DNA of 64,000 nt from Shewanella sp. SR44-3 (GTDB lineage: Bacteria; Pseudomonadota; Gammaproteobacteria; Enterobacterales; Shewanellaceae): assembly GCF_014163735.1 (NCBI RefSeq), contig NZ_JACJDV010000009.1:49386-113385 (forward strand). Direction: 5' to 3'. How positions within the stretch are numbered: position 1 is the first letter of the stretch; each line of letters starts with the position of its first letter. A program made the translations under genes and the position numbers. The notes beneath the pieces are model-generated. The model worked only from the letters and a program-made list of their open reading frames with translations. It had not been told where the DNA came from and made no database searches. This document shows, piece by piece, positions 1 through 7,773 of the stretch.

Positions 1-36
1 AGATATGAGTGGCAATGATTAAATCAGGCTTGCGCA

Positions 37-65
37 CTTGAAAAGCATAACCCTGCGCCCCATAT
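37..65 (+). promoter_or_regulatory. sigma-32 heat-shock promoter of dnaK
   Basis: The -35 element CTTGAAA (37-43) and the -10 element CCCCATAT (58-65) are separated by 14 bp. This matches the RpoH (sigma-32) consensus CTTGAAA-N13/14-CCCCATNT essentially perfectly, and it lies about 45 bp upstream of the dnaK start. Heat-shock control of dnaK is established in gammaproteobacteria. Confidence 0.9.
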
Positions 66-110
66 CGATAAACAGTAAACAAAAATTAGATTGAACTACC
101 GGAGAACCTC

Positions 111-2027
111 ATGGGCAAAATTATTGGTATCGACTTAGGCACAACAAATTCATGTGTGGCTGTCCTTGACGGCGGTAAAGCACGCGTTCTAGAAAATGCA
201 GAGGGCGATCGTACAACGCCTTCTATCGTTGCTTATACCGATGATGAAATTATTGTTGGCCAACCTGCAAAGCGTCAGGCTGTGACTAATCCAACGAACA
301 CATTCTTTGCTATCAAGCGTCTAATCGGTCGTCGTTTTAAAGATGACGAAGTTCAACGTGACGTTGATATCATGCCATTCAAAATCATTGGTGCTGATAA
401 CGGCGATGCATGGGTTGAGCAGCGTGGCAACAAGATGGCGCCACCACAAGTGTCTGCTGAAATCTTGAAAAAGATGAAGAAAACCGCTGAAGATTTCCTC
501 GGTGAAGAAGTGACCGAAGCGGTAATTACCGTTCCTGCATACTTTAACGATTCACAACGTCAAGCCACTAAAGATGCTGGCCGTATCGCAGGTCTTGAAG
601 TTAAGCGTATCATCAACGAGCCAACAGCAGCAGCATTAGCTTACGGTATTGATAAAAAGCAAGGCGACAACATAGTTGCAGTATACGATTTAGGTGGTGG
701 TACATTCGATATCTCTATCATCGAAATCGACAGCAATGATGGCGACCAGACTTTTGAAGTACTAGCGACAAACGGTGACACCCACTTAGGTGGTGAAGAT
801 TTCGATAACCGTTTAATCAACTATTTAGCTGATGAGTTCAAGAAAGATCAAGGTCTTGATTTACGTAAAGATCCTTTGGCTATGCAGCGTTTAAAAGAAG
901 CCGCTGAAAAAGCAAAAATCGAACTTTCAAGCACCACACAAACTGAAGTTAACCTGCCTTACATCACAGCAGATGCAACAGGTCCTAAGCATTTAGTGGT
1001 TAAGATCACTCGTGCTAAGTTAGAGTCTTTAGTTGAAGATTTAATCCAACGCAGCCTTGAGCCATTAAAAGTTGCGCTAGCAGATGCTGACTTATCCGTT
1101 TCTGAAATCAACGAAGTGATTTTAGTCGGTGGTCAGACGCGTATGCCTAAGGTACAAGAAGCAGTAACTAACTTCTTCGGCAAAGAGCCACGTAAAGACG
1201 TTAACCCAGATGAAGCCGTTGCTGTTGGCGCAGCAATTCAAGCAGGTGTATTGTCTGGCGAAGTAAAAGACGTACTACTACTTGACGTTACACCACTATC
1301 TCTTGGTATCGAAACCATGGGTAGCGTAATGACTAAGCTTATCGAGAAGAACACCACTATCCCGACTAAAGCACAGCAAGTATTCTCAACCGCTGACGAC
1401 AACCAGAGCGCTGTGACTATTCACGTGCTTCAAGGTGAGCGTAAGCAAGCGAGCGCTAACAAATCTCTAGGTCAGTTTAACCTTGAAGGTATTGAGCCAG
1501 CACCACGCGGCCAGCCACAAGTTGAAGTGATGTTTGACATCGATGCCGATGGTATCTTACATGTGTCAGCGACTGACAAGAAAACCGGTAAGAAGCAAAA
1601 CATCACCATTAAAGCTTCTTCTGGTCTGTCTGATGAAGAAGTTGAGCAAATGGTACGTGACGCTGAAGCTCACGCCGATGAAGATGCAAAATTTGAAGCC
1701 TTAGTTCAAGCGCGTAACCAAGCTGATGGCTTAGTTCACGGCACTAAGAAGCAAATTGCAGAAGCTGGCGATGCGCTACCCAGTGACGAGAAAGAAAAAA
1801 TCGAAGCTGCAATGGCCGCTGTTGATGAAGCGAGCAAAGGCAAAGATGCTGAAGCTATTGAAAAAGCCACTCAGGCACTGATTGAAGCTTCTGCTAAATT
1901 GATGGAAATCGCTCAAGCTAAGTCTCAAGCTCAAGGCGGCGAAGAAGCGCAAGCTAAAGATGCTGGCCAAAGCAATGACGACGTAGTAGATGCTGAGTTC
2001 GAAGAAGTTAAAGACGACAAGAAGTAA
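111..2027 (+). CDS. dnaK: Hsp70 molecular chaperone DnaK
   Basis: ATP-dependent cytosolic chaperone that binds exposed hydrophobic segments of client proteins, working with DnaJ and GrpE. The 638-residue protein is the family's usual length. The nucleotide-binding domain opens with the phosphate loop [10 protein letters not shown] (residues 6-15) and carries the [11 protein letters not shown] motif near residue 195. The substrate-binding domain follows, and the C-terminal tail is acidic and ends [10 protein letters not shown]. The start follows a GGAG ribosome site. It is transcribed from a sigma-32 promoter just upstream, and dnaJ follows 124 bp downstream, the standard chaperone pair. A hairpin in the gap probably attenuates read-through. 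Confidence 0.98.
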   Translation: MGKIIGIDLGTTNSCVAVLDGGKARVLENAEGDRTTPSIVAYTDDEIIVGQPAKRQAVTNPTNTFFAIKRLIGRRFKDDEVQRDVDIMPFKIIGADNGDAWVEQRGNKMAPPQVSAEILKKMKKTAEDFLGEEVTEAVITVPAYFNDSQRQATKDAGRIAGLEVKRIINEPTAAALAYGIDKKQGDNIVAVYDLGGGTFDISIIEIDSNDGDQTFEVLATNGDTHLGGEDFDNRLINYLADEFKKDQGLDLRKDPLAMQRLKEAAEKAKIELSSTTQTEVNLPYITADATGPKHLVVKITRAKLESLVEDLIQRSLEPLKVALADADLSVSEINEVILVGGQTRMPKVQEAVTNFFGKEPRKDVNPDEAVAVGAAIQAGVLSGEVKDVLLLDVTPLSLGIETMGSVMTKLIEKNTTIPTKAQQVFSTADDNQSAVTIHVLQGERKQASANKSLGQFNLEGIEPAPRGQPQVEVMFDIDADGILHVSATDKKTGKKQNITIKASSGLSDEEVEQMVRDAEAHADEDAKFEALVQARNQADGLVHGTKKQIAEAGDALPSDEKEKIEAAMAAVDEASKGKDAEAIEKATQALIEASAKLMEIAQAKSQAQGGEEAQAKDAGQSNDDVVDAEFEEVKDDKK

Positions 2028-2057
2028 TTAACTGTTTTAACAGTTAGCTTCACTACT

Positions 2058-2092
2058 ACGGGCGTTGAGGTCTACCTCAAACGCCCGTTTGT
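2058..2092 (+). terminator. dnaK-dnaJ intergenic hairpin (attenuating terminator)
   Basis: A GC-rich stem pairs ACGGGCGTT-AGGT with ACCT-AACGCCCGT around a very short loop. The trailing T-run is weak (GTTTGTCC), which suggests partial termination that would lower dnaJ expression relative to dnaK. Confidence 0.65.
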
Positions 2093-2151
2093 CCAATTAA
2101 TTTAAGCTAAGTTTTACCACTTATCTTGAGATATTCGAGAAAAACAACACT

Positions 2152-3282
2152 ATGTCAAAGAGAGACTATTACGAAGTATTAGGCATGGGTCGCGACGCAA
2201 GCGAACGTGACATCAAGAAAGCCTATAAGCGCTTGGCCATGAAGTATCACCCGGATAGAAATCCAGGTGATAAAGCGGCTGAAGCTAGCTTTAAAGAAGT
2301 CAAAGAAGCCTATGAAATTTTAACTGACGGCGATAAGAAAGCCGCCTATGATCAGTTTGGTCATGCAGGCGTTGATCCAAATCGTGGCGGCGGTGGTCAT
2401 GGCGGCGGTGATTTCGGTGACATCTTTGGTGATGTTTTCGGTGATATTTTTGGTGGTGGTCGCCGTGGCGGTGGTCAACGTCAAGCCGCCCGTGGTAGCG
2501 ACTTACGTTACAACCTAGAATTGTCTTTAGAAGAAGCGGTTCGTGGACTCACCAAAGAACTGCGTATTCCGACCTTAGCAGCCTGTGATTTATGTGATGG
2601 CAGCGGCGCTAAAAAAGGCAGCTCAGCCACGACTTGTGGTACCTGTCATGGCCAAGGCCAAGTGCAGATGCGTCAAGGCTTCTTTGCAGTGCAACAAGCC
2701 TGCCCAACCTGTCATGGTCGCGGTAAGATCATTAAAGATCCTTGTGGTAAGTGTCACGGTGAAGGTCGCTTCGAGAAGAGCAAAACCTTATCAGTTAAGA
2801 TCCCTGCTGGCGTAGACACGGGCGATCGTATCCGTTTAGCTGGCGAAGGTGAAGCGGGTGAATTTGGTGCCCCAGCTGGGGACTTATACGTTCAAGTGAG
2901 CGTACGCGAGCATGGGATTTTCACTCGTGATGGCAATAACTTGTACTGTGAAGTACCGATTTCATTCAGCAAAGCTGCTTTAGGTGGTGAGATTGAAGTA
3001 CCGACATTAGACGGCAAAGTCAGCCTTAAGATCCCAACTGAAACTCAGACAGGCCGTATGTTCCGTTTACGTGGCAAAGGCGTTAAGTCGGTTCGTAGCC
3101 ATGCTATTGGCGATTTACTCTGTAAAGTTGTGATGGAAACTCCGGTTAACTTAAGCGAACAGCAAAAAGAGTTGTTGCGTGAGTTTGAAGCAAGCATGAC
3201 TGGCGCCTCGAAAAAACACAGCCCAAAAGCTGAAGGTTTTTTCGATGGGGTGAAGAAGTTTTTTCAAGACTTAAATAGCTAA
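2152..3282 (+). CDS. dnaJ: Hsp40 co-chaperone DnaJ
   Basis: Stimulates DnaK ATPase activity and delivers unfolded substrates. The 376-residue protein has the full type I layout. An N-terminal J domain carries the HPD triad (within YHPDRNPGD, about residues 32-40). A Gly/Phe-rich linker spans about residues 77-110. A zinc domain has four CxxCxGxG repeats ([32 protein letters not shown]), followed by the C-terminal substrate-binding region. It lies directly downstream of dnaK on the same strand, and a strong terminator follows it. Confidence 0.98.
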   Translation: MSKRDYYEVLGMGRDASERDIKKAYKRLAMKYHPDRNPGDKAAEASFKEVKEAYEILTDGDKKAAYDQFGHAGVDPNRGGGGHGGGDFGDIFGDVFGDIFGGGRRGGGQRQAARGSDLRYNLELSLEEAVRGLTKELRIPTLAACDLCDGSGAKKGSSATTCGTCHGQGQVQMRQGFFAVQQACPTCHGRGKIIKDPCGKCHGEGRFEKSKTLSVKIPAGVDTGDRIRLAGEGEAGEFGAPAGDLYVQVSVREHGIFTRDGNNLYCEVPISFSKAALGGEIEVPTLDGKVSLKIPTETQTGRMFRLRGKGVKSVRSHAIGDLLCKVVMETPVNLSEQQKELLREFEASMTGASKKHSPKAEGFFDGVKKFFQDLNS

Positions 3283-3313
3283 GCCGTTTAGTTATTCAGC
3301 CATACTTAAGAAG

Positions 3314-3339
3314 CCACTCAGATGATGAGTGGTTTTTTT
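3314..3339 (+). terminator. Rho-independent terminator after dnaJ
   Basis: The 7-bp stem CCACTCA/TGAGTGG encloses a 5-nt loop and is followed by a run of seven T residues, 31 bp after the dnaJ stop codon. Confidence 0.9.
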
Positions 3340-3390
3340 ATGCCCAAATGGGTAGACTGCGCGTCTCGCTCTCTTGAAAATGTCCATTGA

Positions 3391-4887
3391 ATGTCATCAT
3401 CTAACGCTACTGTTTCAGCCAATTCCCCCGCTATTCACACTGTTACTCATTCAGGTACTCATTCGGCTGATGCCGTTAAATCAGTCGCTTTCAATGAGCT
3501 TGGTTTATCAGACGCCTTGGTCAGTGTGTTACCTGCAAAGCTCAGTACTGCCACCCAAGTGCAATTACTGGCTATACCGCCGGCACTTGCTGGAAAAGAC
3601 ATCTTAGCCTTAGCGCACACGGGTAGCGGTAAAACCTTAGCCTTTGGCTTAGTGCTATTAGAAAAGCTGCTTTCACAATTAAAGAATGAGCCCTATAAGG
3701 GCGCACAGGCCCTAGTGATAGTGCCCACTCGCGAGCTTGCCCAGCAAGTGTTTTCAGTGCTTGACGCTTTGGCAAACAAACTGGGCATACGCTGCCAACT
3801 TTTGTGTGGCGGCTTGGATGTTGAAGCCCAGCACTTAGGGTTAAAGCTGCAACCCCAACTTATTGTTGCCACCCCAGGTAGGCTGCTGGCCATGGCCCAA
3901 GGCAAGAGCCTTCTGCTTGATGAGAGCCTTCAGCGAGATGATAGCCATCAGCGTGATAAAACAAGTCTTCAGCGTGATGATAGCGGCCTTCAGCCCATCG
4001 AAGAACGGCTTAAATTAACCGAGATTAAGTATTTAGTGCTCGATGAAGCAGACCGATTATTGGAAATGGGCTTTTGGCCTGATCTGCAAAAAATCATCGC
4101 CTTTATGCCCGCTAGTTGCCAAAAATTGCTGTTTTCGGCGACCCTGCCAGCGCCATTGCGAGAACTTGGTGACAGTTTGCTCTACAAACCCCAGCGAATT
4201 GAAGCAAAAGCTGCCAGCACCCAAGTATCTGAAATAGAAGAGCGGGCCTATTTAGTCAATAAAGGCAGTAAGGCTCAGGCGCTGATCGCTCTGCTAAAAG
4301 ATGCCCTGCTGAAACAAGCAGATAATAAACAAACAGGCATTAAACAGCCATCGCTGCAGACCTTAGTGTTTATTAACGGTAAAGATGATGCCGACAGCCT
4401 AGCCAAAAAGCTCAACAAGGCAGGACTGAATGCCAAAGCCCTCCATGGTGATAAAGAGCAAAACATCCGTGATCAGACGCTAGCAGAATTTAAGCAAGGC
4501 ACAGTCACTGTGCTGGTGGCCACAGATTTACTGGCAAGAGGGATACATTTGTCAGAGTTGCCCCAAGTGATTAACTTTGCCTTGCCAGAGGCTGGGGCCA
4601 CCTACGTGCACCGTATTGGCCGCACAGGTCGTATGGGGGCTAAAGGCTTAGCTATTTCGCTGGTGTGCCATGGTGAGTCTCAATACCTTAAGGCAATAGA
4701 AGCCTTTACTCAAAGACCGCTTAGGCTCAATGCCTTAGAAGGGTTTCCTGTCACGGATAAACCTGCCCCAGAAACGGCGGCTAATGCTAGTCATACCGAC
4801 AAACCTAAGCGTGCCCCAAGGGATAAACAGGCTAATCGACGCAGCATGAACAAGAAGAGCATTAAAGATTTTCAAAGCAAAAAGTAA
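3391..4887 (+). CDS. DEAD-box ATP-dependent RNA helicase
   Basis: Superfamily 2 RNA helicase that remodels RNA using ATP; the exact cellular target cannot be read from sequence. The visible motifs, in order, are Walker A AHTGSGKT, Ia PTRELAQQ, Ib TPGRL, II DEAD, III SAT, and the C-terminal VI block HRIGRTGRMG. The tail is Lys/Arg-rich (from about residue 455), typical of RNA-tethering extensions. A hydrophilic insert of about 30 residues between motifs Ib and II contains imperfect repeats of a (S/H)LQRDD-like unit (see separate entry). It could be RhlE-like, but I do not assign a symbol. No strong ribosome site precedes the chosen ATG. Confidence 0.88.
   Translation: MSSSNATVSANSPAIHTVTHSGTHSADAVKSVAFNELGLSDALVSVLPAKLSTATQVQLLAIPPALAGKDILALAHTGSGKTLAFGLVLLEKLLSQLKNEPYKGAQALVIVPTRELAQQVFSVLDALANKLGIRCQLLCGGLDVEAQHLGLKLQPQLIVATPGRLLAMAQGKSLLLDESLQRDDSHQRDKTSLQRDDSGLQPIEERLKLTEIKYLVLDEADRLLEMGFWPDLQKIIAFMPASCQKLLFSATLPAPLRELGDSLLYKPQRIEAKAASTQVSEIEERAYLVNKGSKAQALIALLKDALLKQADNKQTGIKQPSLQTLVFINGKDDADSLAKKLNKAGLNAKALHGDKEQNIRDQTLAEFKQGTVTVLVATDLLARGIHLSELPQVINFALPEAGATYVHRIGRTGRMGAKGLAISLVCHGESQYLKAIEAFTQRPLRLNALEGFPVTDKPAPETAANASHTDKPKRAPRDKQANRRSMNKKSIKDFQSKK
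3906..3995 (+). repeat. In-frame repeat expansion inside the DEAD-box helicase gene
   Basis: Three to four imperfect copies of an 18-21 bp unit of the type CTTCAGCGTGATGATAGC lie in tandem and in frame. They encode repeats of LQRDDS between helicase motifs Ib and II. This looks like a slippage-generated expansion in a surface loop. Confidence 0.7.
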
Positions 4888-4910
4888 CTCGGCAAGATAG
4901 CAGTTGATCA

Positions 4911-4926
4911 CTGTTTTTATATACAG
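4911..4926 (+). promoter_or_regulatory. LexA (SOS) box upstream of dinB
   Basis: CTGT-N8-ACAG is matched exactly (CTGTTTTTATATACAG), 34 bp before the dinB start codon. The motif is the gammaproteobacterial LexA operator, so dinB should be induced by DNA damage. Confidence 0.92.
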
Positions 4927-4960
4927 TAATATGAGTTTCCCTCATTACTGTGATTAACCT

Positions 4961-6037
4961 ATGCGTAAGATCATTCATATCGATATGGACTGCTATTTTG
5001 CCGCCGTTGAAATGCGTGACTTTCCTGAATTTAAAGGAAAACCTTTGGCCGTGGGTGGCCGAAGTGATCGCCGAGGTGTCATCAGTACCTGTAATTATGA
5101 GGCAAGAAAATTTGGGGTGCGCTCAGCCATGTCGAGCCACAAGGCTTTGCAGTTGTGCCCTGACTTGGTATTAGTGCCAGGCCGCATGGAGGTCTACAAG
5201 TCAGTCTCAGCGCAAATACGTAGCGTGTTCACCCGCTATACTGACATCATAGAGCCCCTGTCCTTGGATGAAGCCTATCTGGACGTCACAGACAGCCCTT
5301 ACTGTAAAGGCAGCGCTACCCTGATGGCCAAGGCCATACGTGAAGAGATATTCGAACTCACAGGGCTCACGGCTTCAGCCGGCATAGCGCCGATTAAGTT
5401 TTTAGCCAAAATCGCCTCAGATTTAAATAAACCCAATGGCCAATATTTGATCACCCCAGAGCAAATCCCTGCATTTGTAAAAGACTTACCCTTAATTAAA
5501 ATTCCTGGTGTAGGCAAGGTGACCGCCGCTAAGCTTGAGGTATTAGGCCTGCTTAATTGCCAAGATGTGCAGCAATACCCCAAAGATAAACTGATCAATG
5601 CCTTTGGTAAGTTTGGCGTTGTGTTAATCGATCGCGCCCATGGCATAGATCCCAGAGGACTGAGTATGGATAGGCTGCGAAAATCCGTCGGGGTAGAAAC
5701 CACCTTAGCCCAAGATATTTATACCTTAGAGCAATGCCATCAAATTCTGCCAGGGCTTATTCAAGAGCTGGCAACCCGCTGCACAAAAAGCGCTAAGCAG
5801 AGGCAAATTCACAAGCAAGTGGTGAAACTTAAGTTTTCAGACTTTAAACAAACCACCATAGAGCACAGAAGCGATGAGCTAAACATTAACTTGTTTTACC
5901 AGTTACTGTCCCAAGCGTTAGCCCGCAGTCAAGGTCGTGGGATACGCTTATTAGGGGTGAGTGTGGGCCTGAGTGATAGCCAAGTCAGTGAGTACACGCC
6001 AGCCCCTTACGGTGCCCAGCTTGATCTAGGGCTTTAG
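4961..6037 (+). CDS. dinB: DNA polymerase IV (Y-family translesion polymerase)
   Basis: Error-prone lesion-bypass DNA polymerase induced by the SOS response. The 358-residue protein is close to the family length of about 350. The catalytic palm motifs [10 protein letters not shown] (residues 8-17) and [10 protein letters not shown] (about residue 100) carry the metal-binding acidic residues. The little-finger domain occupies the last third. The C-terminal tail ([13 protein letters not shown]) ends in a QLDLGL peptide of the type that binds the beta sliding clamp. A perfect LexA box lies just upstream. The gene is monocistronic, with a convergent transporter gene downstream. Confidence 0.96.
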   Translation: MRKIIHIDMDCYFAAVEMRDFPEFKGKPLAVGGRSDRRGVISTCNYEARKFGVRSAMSSHKALQLCPDLVLVPGRMEVYKSVSAQIRSVFTRYTDIIEPLSLDEAYLDVTDSPYCKGSATLMAKAIREEIFELTGLTASAGIAPIKFLAKIASDLNKPNGQYLITPEQIPAFVKDLPLIKIPGVGKVTAAKLEVLGLLNCQDVQQYPKDKLINAFGKFGVVLIDRAHGIDPRGLSMDRLRKSVGVETTLAQDIYTLEQCHQILPGLIQELATRCTKSAKQRQIHKQVVKLKFSDFKQTTIEHRSDELNINLFYQLLSQALARSQGRGIRLLGVSVGLSDSQVSEYTPAPYGAQLDLGL

Positions 6038-6055
6038 TCACCGCAAACTTTCCCC

Positions 6056-7063
6056 TCATAATCCACTCGATAATAGGCGCTCAATGATAGGTAAACTAAT
6101 GAAGGTTAGTGCAGTGCTTATCAAGATGGCAAAGGCGCTTTGAGCGGTATGAATTTGATAGCGCTGCGCTAATAAATATACGCTTGCTGCAGTGGGCAGT
6201 GAAGCCAAAATTACTCCCATGGTGAGCCATTGGCCTTCAACCTTAAATAAACACAGTAAGGCATAGGCGGTTAATGGTTGAAGGATAAGCTTGAGAACAT
6301 TAATCAGACTAAGCTCAATGACTAATGCCTTGTCCCAGCGCTGACTGCCAGAATCTCTATGCATGGCTTTGGTAAGCACCATGCCGATGGCAAACAGGGC
6401 ACAAGGGCTTGAGGTGTTACCCACTTGATGCAGCATTTGGCTGAGGCTCTGTGGAAGGCTTAAGGCCGCAGCAGAGACCGCAACGCCTAAAATACTGGCG
6501 ATAACGATGGGGTTTGAACCTAAGGCTTGTAGCATGATCATTAGTGGGTGTAGCCGGGGACTACTGGGGAGGACCGTGGGCTCAACCTCGGTATATTTAG
6601 CCGCTTTGCTGGTGGCAATTTCTATGCTCACTAAGGCAAAGGCGAACATGATAACAGACAATAGACTGGCGATAGCTGCAGCCACTAAGGCACTTTTATC
6701 TTGGGGAAATAGCATAGTCAGTAAAGGAATGCCGATAAAAGCTGTGTTGCCAAAGGTGGCATTCAGGGCTCGAATTGCCCCAAGTGCCGATTGTTTGGGA
6801 TTAGCCCAAAGCGATAATCCTAGCGCAATCACATAGGTGGTCACCATGCTCAGGCTTAAGGCAAAGATAAAGCCCCACTGGGTGATGGAGGCGAACGGGG
6901 TTTGCGCTAATGCGATAAACATGATGGCGGGAAATGCCACATAATACACATATTGATTGAGGACGTTATCGCTGTCGCTGGGAAGGACTTTGCTTTTTTG
7001 AACTAAGGCCCCAAGTAACATAATGCCAAAAACGGCGGCTATGGGTGTGAGGATAGGGCTCAT
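6056..7063 (-). CDS. AEC-family auxin-efflux-carrier-like transporter
   Basis: Inner-membrane secondary transporter of the AEC (auxin efflux carrier) family. The 335-residue protein is hydrophobic throughout, with about ten predicted membrane segments in two halves (roughly residues 5-155 and 175-330) joined by a short hydrophilic linker rich in Pro and Ser. Bacterial members export organic acids such as malate, but nothing here fixes the substrate. The start follows an AGGAC ribosome site. It is convergent with dinB and separated by only 18 bp. The gene upstream on the same strand encodes a DUF416 protein, and a 12-bp hairpin between them suggests separate transcription. Confidence 0.85.
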   Translation of the reverse strand: MSPILTPIAAVFGIMLLGALVQKSKVLPSDSDNVLNQYVYYVAFPAIMFIALAQTPFASITQWGFIFALSLSMVTTYVIALGLSLWANPKQSALGAIRALNATFGNTAFIGIPLLTMLFPQDKSALVAAAIASLLSVIMFAFALVSIEIATSKAAKYTEVEPTVLPSSPRLHPLMIMLQALGSNPIVIASILGVAVSAAALSLPQSLSQMLHQVGNTSSPCALFAIGMVLTKAMHRDSGSQRWDKALVIELSLINVLKLILQPLTAYALLCLFKVEGQWLTMGVILASLPTAASVYLLAQRYQIHTAQSAFAILISTALTFISLPIIERLLSSGL

Positions 7064-7112
7064 GACTAGGTCCTGCTATTGGTTATATACACATTAATAT
7101 TTTTGGTATCAA

Positions 7113-7146
7113 TGCATTAGGTGAAGAATATGAATCACCTAATGCA
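7113..7146 (-). terminator. Perfect 12-bp stem-loop downstream of the DUF416 gene
   Basis: The arms TGCATTAGGTGA and TCACCTAATGCA are perfectly complementary around a 10-nt loop, 30 bp after the DUF416 stop. There is no U-run on the minus strand, so it may be an RNA-processing or stability hairpin rather than a classical terminator. Confidence 0.45.
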
Positions 7147-7176
7147 GGGCCGATTAATGCGAAGCTAACCTTTAGC

Positions 7177-7773
7177 TTATAAGCTGATGCCGATGTTAGA
7201 CACACCAGCGTCTATGACATCTTTGCGTAGGCCTTTTACTAGCTCTGCATTGATATCAGGATTGGCTTCTATGATCGCTAATAAGGCATCTTGAAGTTCC
7301 TTTTCTTCTTGCATGACTTCGTGGGCAAACACATAGTCATCCAAGGCATCATCGGTTAAGCTTTCATCACTAAGGGCTTCAATGTAATTTGCCACAGTAC
7401 TCGATGATAGTTTACTGATATTAATGATATCTTCTTCATTTTTACCATCAATAGCAGCCATCAACATTCCTATGCCAACGGCTGCATCCATAGCAGGATA
7501 AACCCCGTAGGCTTCAAACTGACTTGGATCTGGAGTGTTGTCTTCGAGGCGCTGTAGATGTACGTCTATATTAAACTTAAGTTTCTTATCGTACTGCGAC
7601 TGCCATAACAATTCTAAGGCAGTAGACAATACTTTTGGCTCACCAAATTCACAAACTTCGCTAAAAAGTTGGTAGTTAGGCAGCATGCGCTGGCACAGAG
7701 CAATGGCAAAAAGTTGCTTTTGTGGTAGCGAGAGGGCTTTAAGGCGTTTGAAAAAACCTTGTTTATTGGTCAT
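7177..7773 (-). CDS. DUF416 family protein (YjaG-like)
   Basis: Conserved cytosolic protein of unknown function, 198 residues, resembling E. coli YjaG (DUF416). It is largely alpha-helical and acidic in its second half and has no signal peptide or membrane segment. The start codon overlaps the end of barA by 11 bp, so the two are probably co-transcribed and translationally coupled. In E. coli yjaG is elsewhere (near hupA), so this coupling to barA is a local arrangement. The family assignment rests on remembered similarity of the core (VYPAMDAAVGIGMLMAAIDG), and function is not inferred. Confidence 0.75.
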   Translation of the reverse strand: MTNKQGFFKRLKALSLPQKQLFAIALCQRMLPNYQLFSEVCEFGEPKVLSTALELLWQSQYDKKLKFNIDVHLQRLEDNTPDPSQFEAYGVYPAMDAAVGIGMLMAAIDGKNEEDIINISKLSSSTVANYIEALSDESLTDDALDDYVFAHEVMQEEKELQDALLAIIEANPDINAELVKGLRKDVIDAGVSNIGISL

